This document shows positions 1 through 5,719 of a stretch of 15,595 bases of DNA, piece after piece. Where the stretch lies: the NCBI GenBank assembly GCA_002367305.1, contig DFBG01000006.1, positions 44,985-60,579 on the forward strand, read 5' to 3'. The first letter of the stretch is position 1. The number at the start of each line of letters is the position of its first letter. This stretch comes from Actinobacteria bacterium UBA3086. GTDB lineage: Bacteria; Actinomycetota; Coriobacteriia; Anaerosomatales; UBA3086. Below the pieces are notes generated by a model. It saw only the letters and a list, made by a program, of their open reading frames with translations. It did no database searches and was not told the DNA's origin. The translations under genes were made by a program, and so were the position numbers.

Positions 1-72
1 CTTGCGCACGACGATCCCAACTTCGATCCGCACGCGATCGAACCTGATGAAGCGTGTGACGTAGAGGGGTAG
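1..72 (+). CDS. C-terminal end of an unidentified protein (partial)
   Basis: The first frame is open from the window edge to a TAG at 70-72 and gives 23 residues ending in an acidic tail (…PDEACDVEG). Too little is visible to name the family. It ends 8 nt before mnmA on the same strand, so it is probably the upstream member of the same operon. In many bacteria the gene before mnmA is a cysteine desulfurase or a NifU-like scaffold that supplies sulfur to MnmA, but nothing in these residues confirms that. Confidence 0.5.
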   Translation, partial: LAHDDPNFDPHAIEPDEACDVEG

Positions 73-80
73 TCGCGCAT

Positions 81-1130
81 ATGTCGCGAATATTCGTTGC
101 TATGAGCGGTGGCGTGGATAGTTCTCTCGCCGCCGCTTTGTGCGTTCAGTCGGGCGCGGACGTCATCGGCGTCACTATGCGCCTTATGCCCGTGGGCGAG
201 GACCCCCTCACCTGCGGTGGCACGTCGGCTATCAATGATGCGCGCAAGGTGTGCGAGACGCTCGGCATTCCGCATACGGTGCTGGACTTGCGTGAAGTGT
301 TCGAGCGCGAGGTCATCGCTCCGTTCGTTCGCGAATACGCGGAGGGCCGCACGCCGAATCCCTGCATTCTGTGCAACGACCGTGTGAAGTTCGCCGAGCT
401 CATGACTCATGTCCTCACAGAGTCTGGCGACACACTGGTTACCGGACATTACGCGCAGATTGCTCACGACGAGGCGGGCATTCCTTGGCTCGAGCGCGGA
501 CTTGACGTGGCCAAGGATCAGTCGTACTTCCTCTATCGATTGCAGACTGACGCGCTGGCACGACTGAGTTTCCCCTTGGGCTGCATGTCCAAGTCCGAGG
601 TGCGACGTATGGCGAAAGGTTTCGATCTTCCCACAGCTCACCGTCGCGAGAGTCAGGAGATCTGCTTTGTGGAGGACGGCGAGGCCGGTCAGTTCGTCAT
701 CGATCGCGTGCCGACGGCGGGGCGTCCCGGCCCGGTAGTGGACGCTCAAGGAGAGGTGTTGGGCACGCATAACGGCATTGCCCGCTACACCATCGGACAG
801 CGCAAGGGTCTGGCGATATCGGGTGAGGGTCGCCGCTATGTCACGTCAGTCGACGCGACGCGCAACCAAGTGATCCTCGGTGAGCGTTCCGATTTGTCAG
901 TCCTAAGAATCACCGCCGACGACTTGGTATGGCGAGGAGATGATCTGCAGCGGGTCGATGTTCAGGTTCGTTACCATATGCCGCCCGTACGCGGCGAGGC
1001 GCGTCGGGTCGGGCATGAACTCCATGTCATGTTGGACGAGCCTCTCGGCGGCATAGCCCCGGGTCAGGCTGTCGTATGCTATCAGGATCAGCGAGTTCTC
1101 GGTGGAGGGGTGGTGTCTCGAACAGAATGA
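81..1130 (+). CDS. mnmA: tRNA-specific 2-thiouridylase MnmA
   Basis: A 349-residue protein, the usual length for MnmA, the cytoplasmic enzyme that activates U34 of Glu, Gln and Lys tRNAs with ATP and inserts sulfur to give s2U. The N-terminal PP-loop is clear (SGGVDSS, residues 9-15). The nucleophile region NPCILCN places Cys98 at the position of E. coli Cys102, and SQEICF gives Cys195, matching E. coli Cys199. Further family motifs are TGHYAQ (121-126), KDQSYFLYRL (145-154) and YTIGQRKGL. Cys95 makes a CxxC with Cys98; this form is common outside proteobacteria and could matter for the proposed Fe-S-bound form of some MnmA proteins (inference). The ATG at 81 is preceded by GAGGGG at 64-69, a somewhat long spacing of 11 nt, inside the stop region of the upstream gene. 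Its TGA overlaps the next start as ATGA (1127-1130). Confidence 0.97.
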   Translation: MSRIFVAMSGGVDSSLAAALCVQSGADVIGVTMRLMPVGEDPLTCGGTSAINDARKVCETLGIPHTVLDLREVFEREVIAPFVREYAEGRTPNPCILCNDRVKFAELMTHVLTESGDTLVTGHYAQIAHDEAGIPWLERGLDVAKDQSYFLYRLQTDALARLSFPLGCMSKSEVRRMAKGFDLPTAHRRESQEICFVEDGEAGQFVIDRVPTAGRPGPVVDAQGEVLGTHNGIARYTIGQRKGLAISGEGRRYVTSVDATRNQVILGERSDLSVLRITADDLVWRGDDLQRVDVQVRYHMPPVRGEARRVGHELHVMLDEPLGGIAPGQAVVCYQDQRVLGGGVVSRTE

Positions 1131-1915
1131 TTGACTGTCATGTACACACATGTCGCTGCGGCCACGCAGAAGGTGACGTTGCGGCCATGCTGCAGTATTC
1201 AGAGACGCTCGATGTGGTCACGTTCACGGAGCACCTGTCACTGCCTGCCGGGATGGATCCGGATGGCGAGTACGCCATGCCGCCTGGGGACGTTGGCGAG
1301 TATGCTGCTGAGGTTCGTGAGGCTGCCAAGAGCGCACCGACTCGAGTTCTTCTCGGCGTGGAGGTGGATTGGCTTGATGACCGCGTGAACCCTGAGATCA
1401 CGACCCTTGGTGACGTCGACGTTGATCTTGTGCTCGGCTCAGTGCATTTCATGGGCGACTGGGTGTTCGACGACCCCTCTCGCCTAGATGAGTGGGAGGG
1501 TAGGGATATCGAGCAGGTCTGGCGTGACTACTTTGAGCGGGTCGTCGCCGCTGCACATTCGGGCCACTTCGATGTCATGGCGCATACCGATCTGGTCAAG
1601 AAGTTCGGGTTCAGGCCAACTGACTCCATTATTTCTGCGCTGGCCCAGGAGGTCGCTGCAGAGTTCAAATCTGCGGGTGTCGCGTACGAGGTCAGCACCG
1701 CTGGGCTGCGCAAGCCGTGCGGAGAACTCTATCCGAGTCAGGCGTTCGTCGAGGCGTTCGCACGTGCCGGGGTTCCGGCGACCACCGGTTCGGACGCACA
1801 TGCGCCAGAAGAGCTCGGGTATCACTTGGCCGACGCAGAGACTGCCCTCAAGAATGCTGGCTACACCGAGCTGTGTTACCACGTACAGCGAGAGAGAGTG
1901 ATGGTGGCACTGTGA
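1127..1915 (+). CDS. PHP-family phosphatase, histidinol-phosphatase (HisJ/HisK) type
   Basis: A 262-residue PHP-superfamily protein of the length and motif order of HisJ-type histidinol-phosphatases, which dephosphorylate L-histidinol phosphate using a trinuclear metal site. Visible metal-binding motifs are H5-x-H7 (CHVHTC), a following CGH, TEH (34-36), GVEVDW with E79, GSVHF with H107, AHTD with H153, and SDAH (222-225). A longer reading from 1076 would lie inside mnmA. The ATG at 1127 is chosen because it overlaps the mnmA TGA as ATGA and puts the first HxH pair at the N-terminus, as in the family. No other histidine-biosynthesis gene lies in the window, so the substrate could be another sugar or amino-alcohol phosphate; the family is certain, the substrate less so. 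It is coupled to the downstream nif3-like gene by a GTGA overlap (1912-1915). Confidence 0.85.
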   Translation: MIDCHVHTCRCGHAEGDVAAMLQYSETLDVVTFTEHLSLPAGMDPDGEYAMPPGDVGEYAAEVREAAKSAPTRVLLGVEVDWLDDRVNPEITTLGDVDVDLVLGSVHFMGDWVFDDPSRLDEWEGRDIEQVWRDYFERVVAAAHSGHFDVMAHTDLVKKFGFRPTDSIISALAQEVAAEFKSAGVAYEVSTAGLRKPCGELYPSQAFVEAFARAGVPATTGSDAHAPEELGYHLADAETALKNAGYTELCYHVQRERVMVAL

Positions 1916-3018
1916 GTGAGAACCGGCCGACGGTTGGCGACATCGTCGATGCTATCGGTGCTTCGGCTCCTTGGCATTGGGCTGCCGATTGGGATCAGGT
2001 TGGCCTGCTCGCCGGCGATACAGATGCAGCCGCGAAGCGCGTGCTCGTCACGTTGGACCCGAGCGCGCAGACCGTTATACGCGCCGCTGCGCAGGGCTTT
2101 GACGTCATCGTCAGCCATCATCCCGTATTCCTCGAACCGCCCCGTCGACTTGTAGGTGGGATGGGCGGCCCGGGTGGCGTCGTGTCCACCGCATTGCGCG
2201 CAGGAATCTCGCTGATCGCCGCCCACACCAATCTTGATCGACATCCTGACGCGGCTGCGAATTTGGCCCGGATGCTGGGATTCACCCCGGGACCGGTTCT
2301 TGAGCAGGCGTCCATGAGTCGCTCGGTCGTTGTGGCTTATGTGCCCATGGAGGCTGCCGATATGGTCCGTGACGCCATGAGCGAAGCGGGTGCAGGCACT
2401 GTTGGCGCGTACACCGGCTGTTCGTTCAGTCATGAGGGTGAAGGCCGATTCACCGCAGGGCAGGGGAGTCATCCCGCCCGTGGTGCGCGCGGCGCGAACA
2501 ACATCGACGAGATTCGCATCGAAATGTCTTGTCCTGCGGCGATCACATCGCGAGTTCTGAACGCTGCCCGGGATGCTCATCCCTATGAGACGCCCGTCGT
2601 GCTGGCGCATGACATCCAGATCGCACGGGTCGACTGCGGCTTGGGTTGTGTGTGCGCGGTCGAACCCACCGACTTGGCTGCGCTCTCCACGCATGTCGCT
2701 GGCCGTGCCAAGGTTGCACCGCGTGTATGGGGCGACGCGAAGCGCAGGGTGAGCAGGGTCGCTATCGCGACAGGATCAGCAGGGTCTCTCATTGGCGATG
2801 CGCTTGCAGCGAATGCGGACGTCCTCATTGGTGGCGAGGTGCGCTATCATGACGCGATGGATGCGTCAGATGCGGGCCTTTCGATCATCGAGCTGGGGCA
2901 CGACGTGAGCGAGTGGCCTCTCGTGCCGCTGTTGGGCTCGTTCGTGGCCCGTACGCCCGGTCTGGCTTCAGATTCCATTGACATAGACCCTCCTTCGATC
3001 AGGTGGTGGACTGCGTGA
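1912..3018 (+). CDS. Nif3/YqfO-like metal-binding protein (GTP cyclohydrolase 1 type 2 homologue)
   Basis: A 368-residue member of the NIF3 family in its long, YqfO-like form. The N-terminal half has WDQVGLLAGD (27-36), SHHP with H69/H70, and AHTNLD with D109. The C-terminal half has GGEVRYHDAMDA and ELGHDVSEWPL with H330 and E334. These are the di-metal ligands of the family. Between the halves, about residues 138-238, sits a PII/CutA-like insertion (VVVAYVPMEAADMV … HPYETPVV), typical of the long form. The molecular function of the family is unsettled; the type-2 cyclohydrolase label is largely annotation by similarity. The GTG at 1912 overlaps the previous stop as GTGA; an upstream ATG in the same frame at 1717 would lie wholly inside the PHP gene and is rejected. 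In mycobacteria a Nif3 gene also sits beside a zinc-ribbon coiled-coil protein and RNase H, the same order as here. Confidence 0.93.
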   Translation: MSENRPTVGDIVDAIGASAPWHWAADWDQVGLLAGDTDAAAKRVLVTLDPSAQTVIRAAAQGFDVIVSHHPVFLEPPRRLVGGMGGPGGVVSTALRAGISLIAAHTNLDRHPDAAANLARMLGFTPGPVLEQASMSRSVVVAYVPMEAADMVRDAMSEAGAGTVGAYTGCSFSHEGEGRFTAGQGSHPARGARGANNIDEIRIEMSCPAAITSRVLNAARDAHPYETPVVLAHDIQIARVDCGLGCVCAVEPTDLAALSTHVAGRAKVAPRVWGDAKRRVSRVAIATGSAGSLIGDALAANADVLIGGEVRYHDAMDASDAGLSIIELGHDVSEWPLVPLLGSFVARTPGLASDSIDIDPPSIRWWTA

Positions 3019-3755
3019 CTCAGAGCCCGGATCCAGGTCGACTTCTGCTGGAGTTGCAGAAGGCCGATCTGGAGATCAAGAAACTCAGCAAGCAGCTCAA
3101 CGAGCTCCCTGTGAAGGGCGCCATTCTCGAGGTTCGTCACAAGAGGACTGAGATCGAGGCCCTGAAGGCCAAGGCCGAGACACTCATTGATGGTCTTGGT
3201 CGGCAGATCAAAGCATCCGAGGATGAGACCGCTCAGATCGATGAGAAGCTCGAGGTCGAACAGAAGAAGCTCATGTCCGGCAACGTGACCAATCCCAAAG
3301 AAGTCACTCACATCTCGCGTGAGATGGACGCTCTCAAGAGGCGCAAGGACAAGCTCGATGTCGGTACCTTGGGCATCATGGAGAAGGCCGAGAAGGCCAA
3401 GGGCCAGATGGAGAAGATCAAGCTGGCACTTACGCAACTCGAAGCTCGAGAGGCCAAATTCACTGAGGAGTTCAAGGTCTCCGGAGCTGAAGTCCAGGAG
3501 GCCATTTCGCACGTTGAGAAGCGACGTGTGACCATCTGTTCCGCTCTGGACCCCGCCTTGCTCGAGCGCTACAAGGCGATTCGAGATGCTAAAGGTGTTG
3601 TCGCTGTCGGAGCCCTTGAAGGCGCGACCTGCACGGCGTGTCGGATAGAACTTCCCAGTGAGCGAGTGGCTGAGCTCAAGACGGGCCCCGATGTGTCCAC
3701 GTGTCCCGAGTGCGGCCGCATGATCGTGGTCAAGACAGTGAGTGTCAATGAGTGA
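3015..3755 (+). CDS. Zinc-ribbon coiled-coil protein (zf-RING_7 / CT398-HP0958 family)
   Basis: A 246-residue protein with a long charged coiled-coil hairpin (about residues 8-180, rich in E, K, A and L heptads) followed by a C4 zinc ribbon with Cys206, Cys209, Cys230 and Cys233 (CTACR … CPECGR). The conserved hairpin turn reads SGNVTNPKEV (88-97). Related proteins include chlamydial CT398, Helicobacter HP0958 and the mycobacterial protein encoded between Nif3 and RNase H. Proposed roles in those species (adaptor or nucleic-acid binding) do not define a function here. Three in-frame GTG codons are possible (3003, 3006, 3015). The one at 3015 is preferred because it has AGGTGG eight bases upstream and overlaps the nif3 TGA as GTGA, like the preceding junction. 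The stop lies 8 nt inside the RNase H gene. Confidence 0.93.
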   Translation: MTQSPDPGRLLLELQKADLEIKKLSKQLNELPVKGAILEVRHKRTEIEALKAKAETLIDGLGRQIKASEDETAQIDEKLEVEQKKLMSGNVTNPKEVTHISREMDALKRRKDKLDVGTLGIMEKAEKAKGQMEKIKLALTQLEAREAKFTEEFKVSGAEVQEAISHVEKRRVTICSALDPALLERYKAIRDAKGVVAVGALEGATCTACRIELPSERVAELKTGPDVSTCPECGRMIVVKTVSVNE

Positions 3756-4212
3756 CGATGTCGCCATTCTCCACTCGGACGGCGGTGCGCGGGGCAATCC
3801 CGGGCCAGCCGGAGCGGGGTTCATTCTGACGCGACCAGACGGCAGCACAATTTGCCGCGGTGGTCGTTACTTGGGAGAGACCACGAACAACATCGCTGAG
3901 TACAAGGCGCTCATCTGGGGCCTCGAGACCGCGCGAGACCGCGGCGTGAGCACACTCTCTGCGTTCCTGGACAGTGAGCTCATCGTCAAGCAGATCGCGG
4001 GAACGTATCGGGTGAAGCACCCCAACATGAAACCGCTCTACCAGCGGGCGGTCGCGCTCATGGGTGGGTTCAGCAAGATCTCCGTCGGGCATGTGCGACG
4101 CGAGAACAACAAGGAAGCGGACATCCTTGCCAACGAGGCCATGGACTGTCGCGGCACGGTGGGCGATGCGGATGAACCCGCAGAGGGCCCTGATCAGACG
4201 TCGCTCTTTTAG
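3748..4212 (+). CDS. rnhA: Ribonuclease HI
   Basis: A 154-residue RNase HI-type enzyme that cleaves the RNA strand of RNA:DNA hybrids (R-loops, primers). The four carboxylates of the fold are present: D11 in SDGGARGNPGPAG, E51 in NNIAEYKAL, D75 in FLDSELIV and D125 in NKEADILAN. The segment GPAGAGFI and the absence of a strong basic-handle helix resemble the actinobacterial/archaeal type-1 variant. The domain fills the chain, with only a short acidic tail; it is not fused to a CobC-like phosphatase domain as in the mycobacterial homologue. The ATG at 3748 is chosen; a GTG at 3742 adds only two residues. Either start overlaps the preceding gene, so expression is probably coupled. Confidence 0.94.
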   Translation: MSDDVAILHSDGGARGNPGPAGAGFILTRPDGSTICRGGRYLGETTNNIAEYKALIWGLETARDRGVSTLSAFLDSELIVKQIAGTYRVKHPNMKPLYQRAVALMGGFSKISVGHVRRENNKEADILANEAMDCRGTVGDADEPAEGPDQTSLF

Positions 4213-4224
4213 CGGAGGCATGTG

Positions 4225-4593
4225 ATGTACGAACTGACGATCAAAGCACATTTCGACGCAGCGCATGCGCTGCGGGGCTACCCCGGCGAGTGCAAGAATC
4301 TTCATGGGCACACCTGGGATGTCGAAGTCACCGTAGAGGGTTCAGACCTTGACGAGATTGAGATCGTCTACGATTTCAAATCCCTGAAGGAAGACCTGGG
4401 TGGCGTGCTGGAGGAGTTCGATCACGGCTACCTCAATGATATCCCGCCATTCGACGTGCTGAGTCCGACGGCTGAGAACCTCGCGCGGGTCGTCTTTGAT
4501 CGCATGGTGGACACGGTCGGCGAACAGGTGAAGGTCAAGGAGATCGCTGTCTGGGAGTCGCCGATAGCGAAGATCGTCTACCGTCGCGATTGA
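4225..4593 (+). CDS. queD: 6-carboxy-5,6,7,8-tetrahydropterin synthase / 6-pyruvoyl-tetrahydropterin synthase family
   Basis: A 122-residue QueD/PTPS protein. QueD converts 7,8-dihydroneopterin triphosphate to 6-carboxytetrahydropterin, the second step toward preQ0 and queuosine. The zinc ligands are H14 (DAAHAL), H27 and H29 (CKNLHGH), with catalytic Cys23 beside them; D66/H67 (EFDHGYLND) supply the rest of the active site, and SPTAENLA (80-87) and WESP with E111 are family signatures. The ATG at 4225 has GGAGG at 4214-4218, six bases upstream; a GTG at 4222 would be too close to that site. It lies 12 nt after rnhA and is probably the last gene of the upstream cluster. No queC, queE or queF is in the window, so the specific pathway role comes from family similarity; tRNA modification also fits mnmA upstream. 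Confidence 0.9.
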   Translation: MYELTIKAHFDAAHALRGYPGECKNLHGHTWDVEVTVEGSDLDEIEIVYDFKSLKEDLGGVLEEFDHGYLNDIPPFDVLSPTAENLARVVFDRMVDTVGEQVKVKEIAVWESPIAKIVYRRD

Positions 4594-4612
4594 TTCGGTG
4601 GTGAAAGGGGAG

Positions 4613-4636
4613 GTCCGGAGACGAATGGCTCCGGAC
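4613..4636 (+). terminator. Perfect 8-bp hairpin after queD (possible terminator)
   Basis: GTCCGGAG (4613-4620) and CTCCGGAC (4629-4636) pair perfectly around an 8-base loop, 20 nt after the queD stop. No T-run follows, so it is not a classical intrinsic terminator; many high-GC bacteria use hairpins of this kind without a U-tract. GGGGA at 4607-4611 could also pair with TCCCC at 4646-4650 as an outer arm, which would involve the left end of the neighbouring inverted-repeat element. Confidence 0.4.
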
Positions 4637-4639
4637 ATA

Positions 4640-4816
4640 GAGGTGTCCCCAGAAACTTCGCTCTTCCGGTTCCGTACTCCGCAGTTTCCCGTTTCTTACC
4701 TCTGCGAACCGCTCACCCGAGCCAACTCACGCTGTGCCCGATCACGCGATCCTCTTCGGCAGCTACTGGTACGCTGGTTTTCCGAATCCTCCAAGTCCAA
4801 CTTCTGGGGACAACTC
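4640..4816. repeat. Segment bounded by 15-bp near-perfect terminal inverted repeats (MITE-like)
   Basis: GAGGTGTCCCCAGAA at 4640-4654 is matched by the reverse complement of 4802-4816 in 14 of 15 positions; the 11 bases TGTCCCCAGAA (4644-4654 and 4802-4812) are exact. The ~150 bases between the arms have no convincing coding capacity. TG…CA ends bounding a short non-coding segment between two operons are what a non-autonomous transposable element or a decayed insertion sequence leaves. No flanking target-site duplication is obvious, and no second copy exists in this window, so mobility is not shown. Confidence 0.5.
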
Positions 4817-4904
4817 GAATTTACACCAGCCGTAATCGGTCGTCAATAGTGAATCTGCAGAATTGCCACACTTTGCTCTGAATGGTTGCTTGAGTGGTAC
4901 AAAC

Positions 4905-4944
4905 GGCAATCTGGAGCCGATGAACGGTATGTCGGCTCGTTGCC
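4905..4944 (+). other. Long interrupted hairpin upstream of the DtxR-family gene
   Basis: GAGCCGA (4914-4920) pairs with TCGGCTC (4932-4938) around an 11-base loop, and GGCAA (4905-4909) pairs with TTGCC (4940-4944) across a 4/1 internal loop, giving 12 paired bases. It lies about 120 nt before the regulator start. It may be a structured RNA element, an operator or a relic; it matches no riboswitch family that I recognise. Confidence 0.35.
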
Positions 4945-5065
4945 TATGGTGAGCTTGTGAACTCCTGAGTGACTGTACGTGCAGAGCCCCTTTCTGTACA
5001 CTAAAACGCAGTTGTTCTCTGTGCGAAATCATGCCCGGGGTTGTCATCATACAAAGGCGGTCGAC

Positions 5066-5710
5066 ATGCCTACGGCTACTCTCGAGGAATATCTCGAAGC
5101 CATATACAAGCTGGATGAGAAGGGCGTCGTCCGCCCGACCATGATCGCAGAATCCATGAGCGTTTCTGGTCCCACAGTCACAGCTACACTCAAGCGCCTT
5201 GCCGCCCGGAGCCTCATCACTCGATCCAAGAGCGCGGTTGAACTCACGGCCGAGGGTCGACGCGAGGCTCTTGATATCATTCGCCGCCATCGCTTGGCTG
5301 AGCGTTTTCTCGTCGACATCCTAGGACTTGGATGGGACGAGGCTCACGAGGATGCCTGTCTGCTGGAGCATGCGCTTTCGCCGCGTGTACAGGCCGCTCT
5401 GGAGCAGTATCTGGACAACCCCTCAGTCTGCCCGCATGGGCACCCCATACCTTCTGCCGACGGAACCATCCATGCGGTCGTCGGCGATCCTCTCTGTGAT
5501 CTAGACACTGCTAGCCAGGGACGGATCGTCCAGGTTGCCGAGGATAACGATGAGCTCCTGCAGTATCTGGCGTCGCTCGGGATGTTTCCGGGAACGGATG
5601 TCACGGTCTGCGAAATCGCGCCTTTCAACGGTCCCTTGCTCGTCGAGGTCAACGGATCGCAGTACGCGATCGCGCGCGACATCGCCAGCAAGATCCTCGT
5701 GACCCGGTAG
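5066..5710 (+). CDS. DtxR/IdeR-family metal-dependent repressor with C-terminal SH3/FeoA-like domain
   Basis: A 214-residue three-domain regulator. The winged helix-turn-helix is at about 1-65 (EEYLEAIYKL, VSGPTVTATLKRL). The dimerisation and metal domain at about 66-140 shows RRHRLAERFL (H75, E79) and HEDACLLEH (H94, C98, E101, H102), matching the ligands of IdeR, including its Cys102 equivalent, and CPHGHPIP (122-129) is the family landmark. An SH3/FeoA-like domain follows at about 145-214. Such proteins bind DNA when loaded with Fe2+ (or Mn2+) and repress metal-uptake genes. At the position of IdeR Met10 there is Glu8, as in manganese-type members (Asp8 in MntR), so metal preference is uncertain. 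The ATG at 5066 has AAAGGCGG just upstream; a GTG at 4979 would add 29 residues unlike the family. The feoB start follows after 9 nt, a natural target of autoregulated repression. Confidence 0.92.
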   Translation: MPTATLEEYLEAIYKLDEKGVVRPTMIAESMSVSGPTVTATLKRLAARSLITRSKSAVELTAEGRREALDIIRRHRLAERFLVDILGLGWDEAHEDACLLEHALSPRVQAALEQYLDNPSVCPHGHPIPSADGTIHAVVGDPLCDLDTASQGRIVQVAEDNDELLQYLASLGMFPGTDVTVCEIAPFNGPLLVEVNGSQYAIARDIASKILVTR

Positions 5711-5719
5711 ACGGTAGTC

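Larger units (their letters stand above)
4594..5065 (+). other. Long intergenic region with repeats and hairpins
   Basis: This is the only gene-free stretch over 300 bases. Going downstream, it contains a perfect 8-bp hairpin (4613-4636), a segment bounded by inverted repeats (4640-4816), a long interrupted hairpin (4905-4944), and the leader of the DtxR-family gene with its ribosome site AAAGGCGG at 5053-5060. A TACACT hexamer at 4997-5002 could be a -10 element, but there is no convincing -35. No recognisable DtxR/IdeR or MntR operator palindrome was found by eye. The base composition looks less GC-rich than the flanking genes. Confidence 0.7.

Noticed and set aside
1876..2694. 272-codon minus-strand open frame opposite the Nif3-like gene
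   Set aside because: It is the antisense shadow of a well-supported NIF3 gene, with no recognisable motif.
2847..3848. 333-codon minus-strand open frame opposite the zinc-ribbon and RNase H genes
   Set aside because: It is the antisense shadow of coiled-coil codons (Leu/Asp-rich mirror of Lys/Glu-rich sequence), while the plus-strand genes have clear family motifs.
4598..4849. 83-codon plus-strand open frame after queD
   Set aside because: It spans the hairpin and the inverted-repeat segment, has no good ribosome site or recognisable family, and its composition differs from the surrounding genes.
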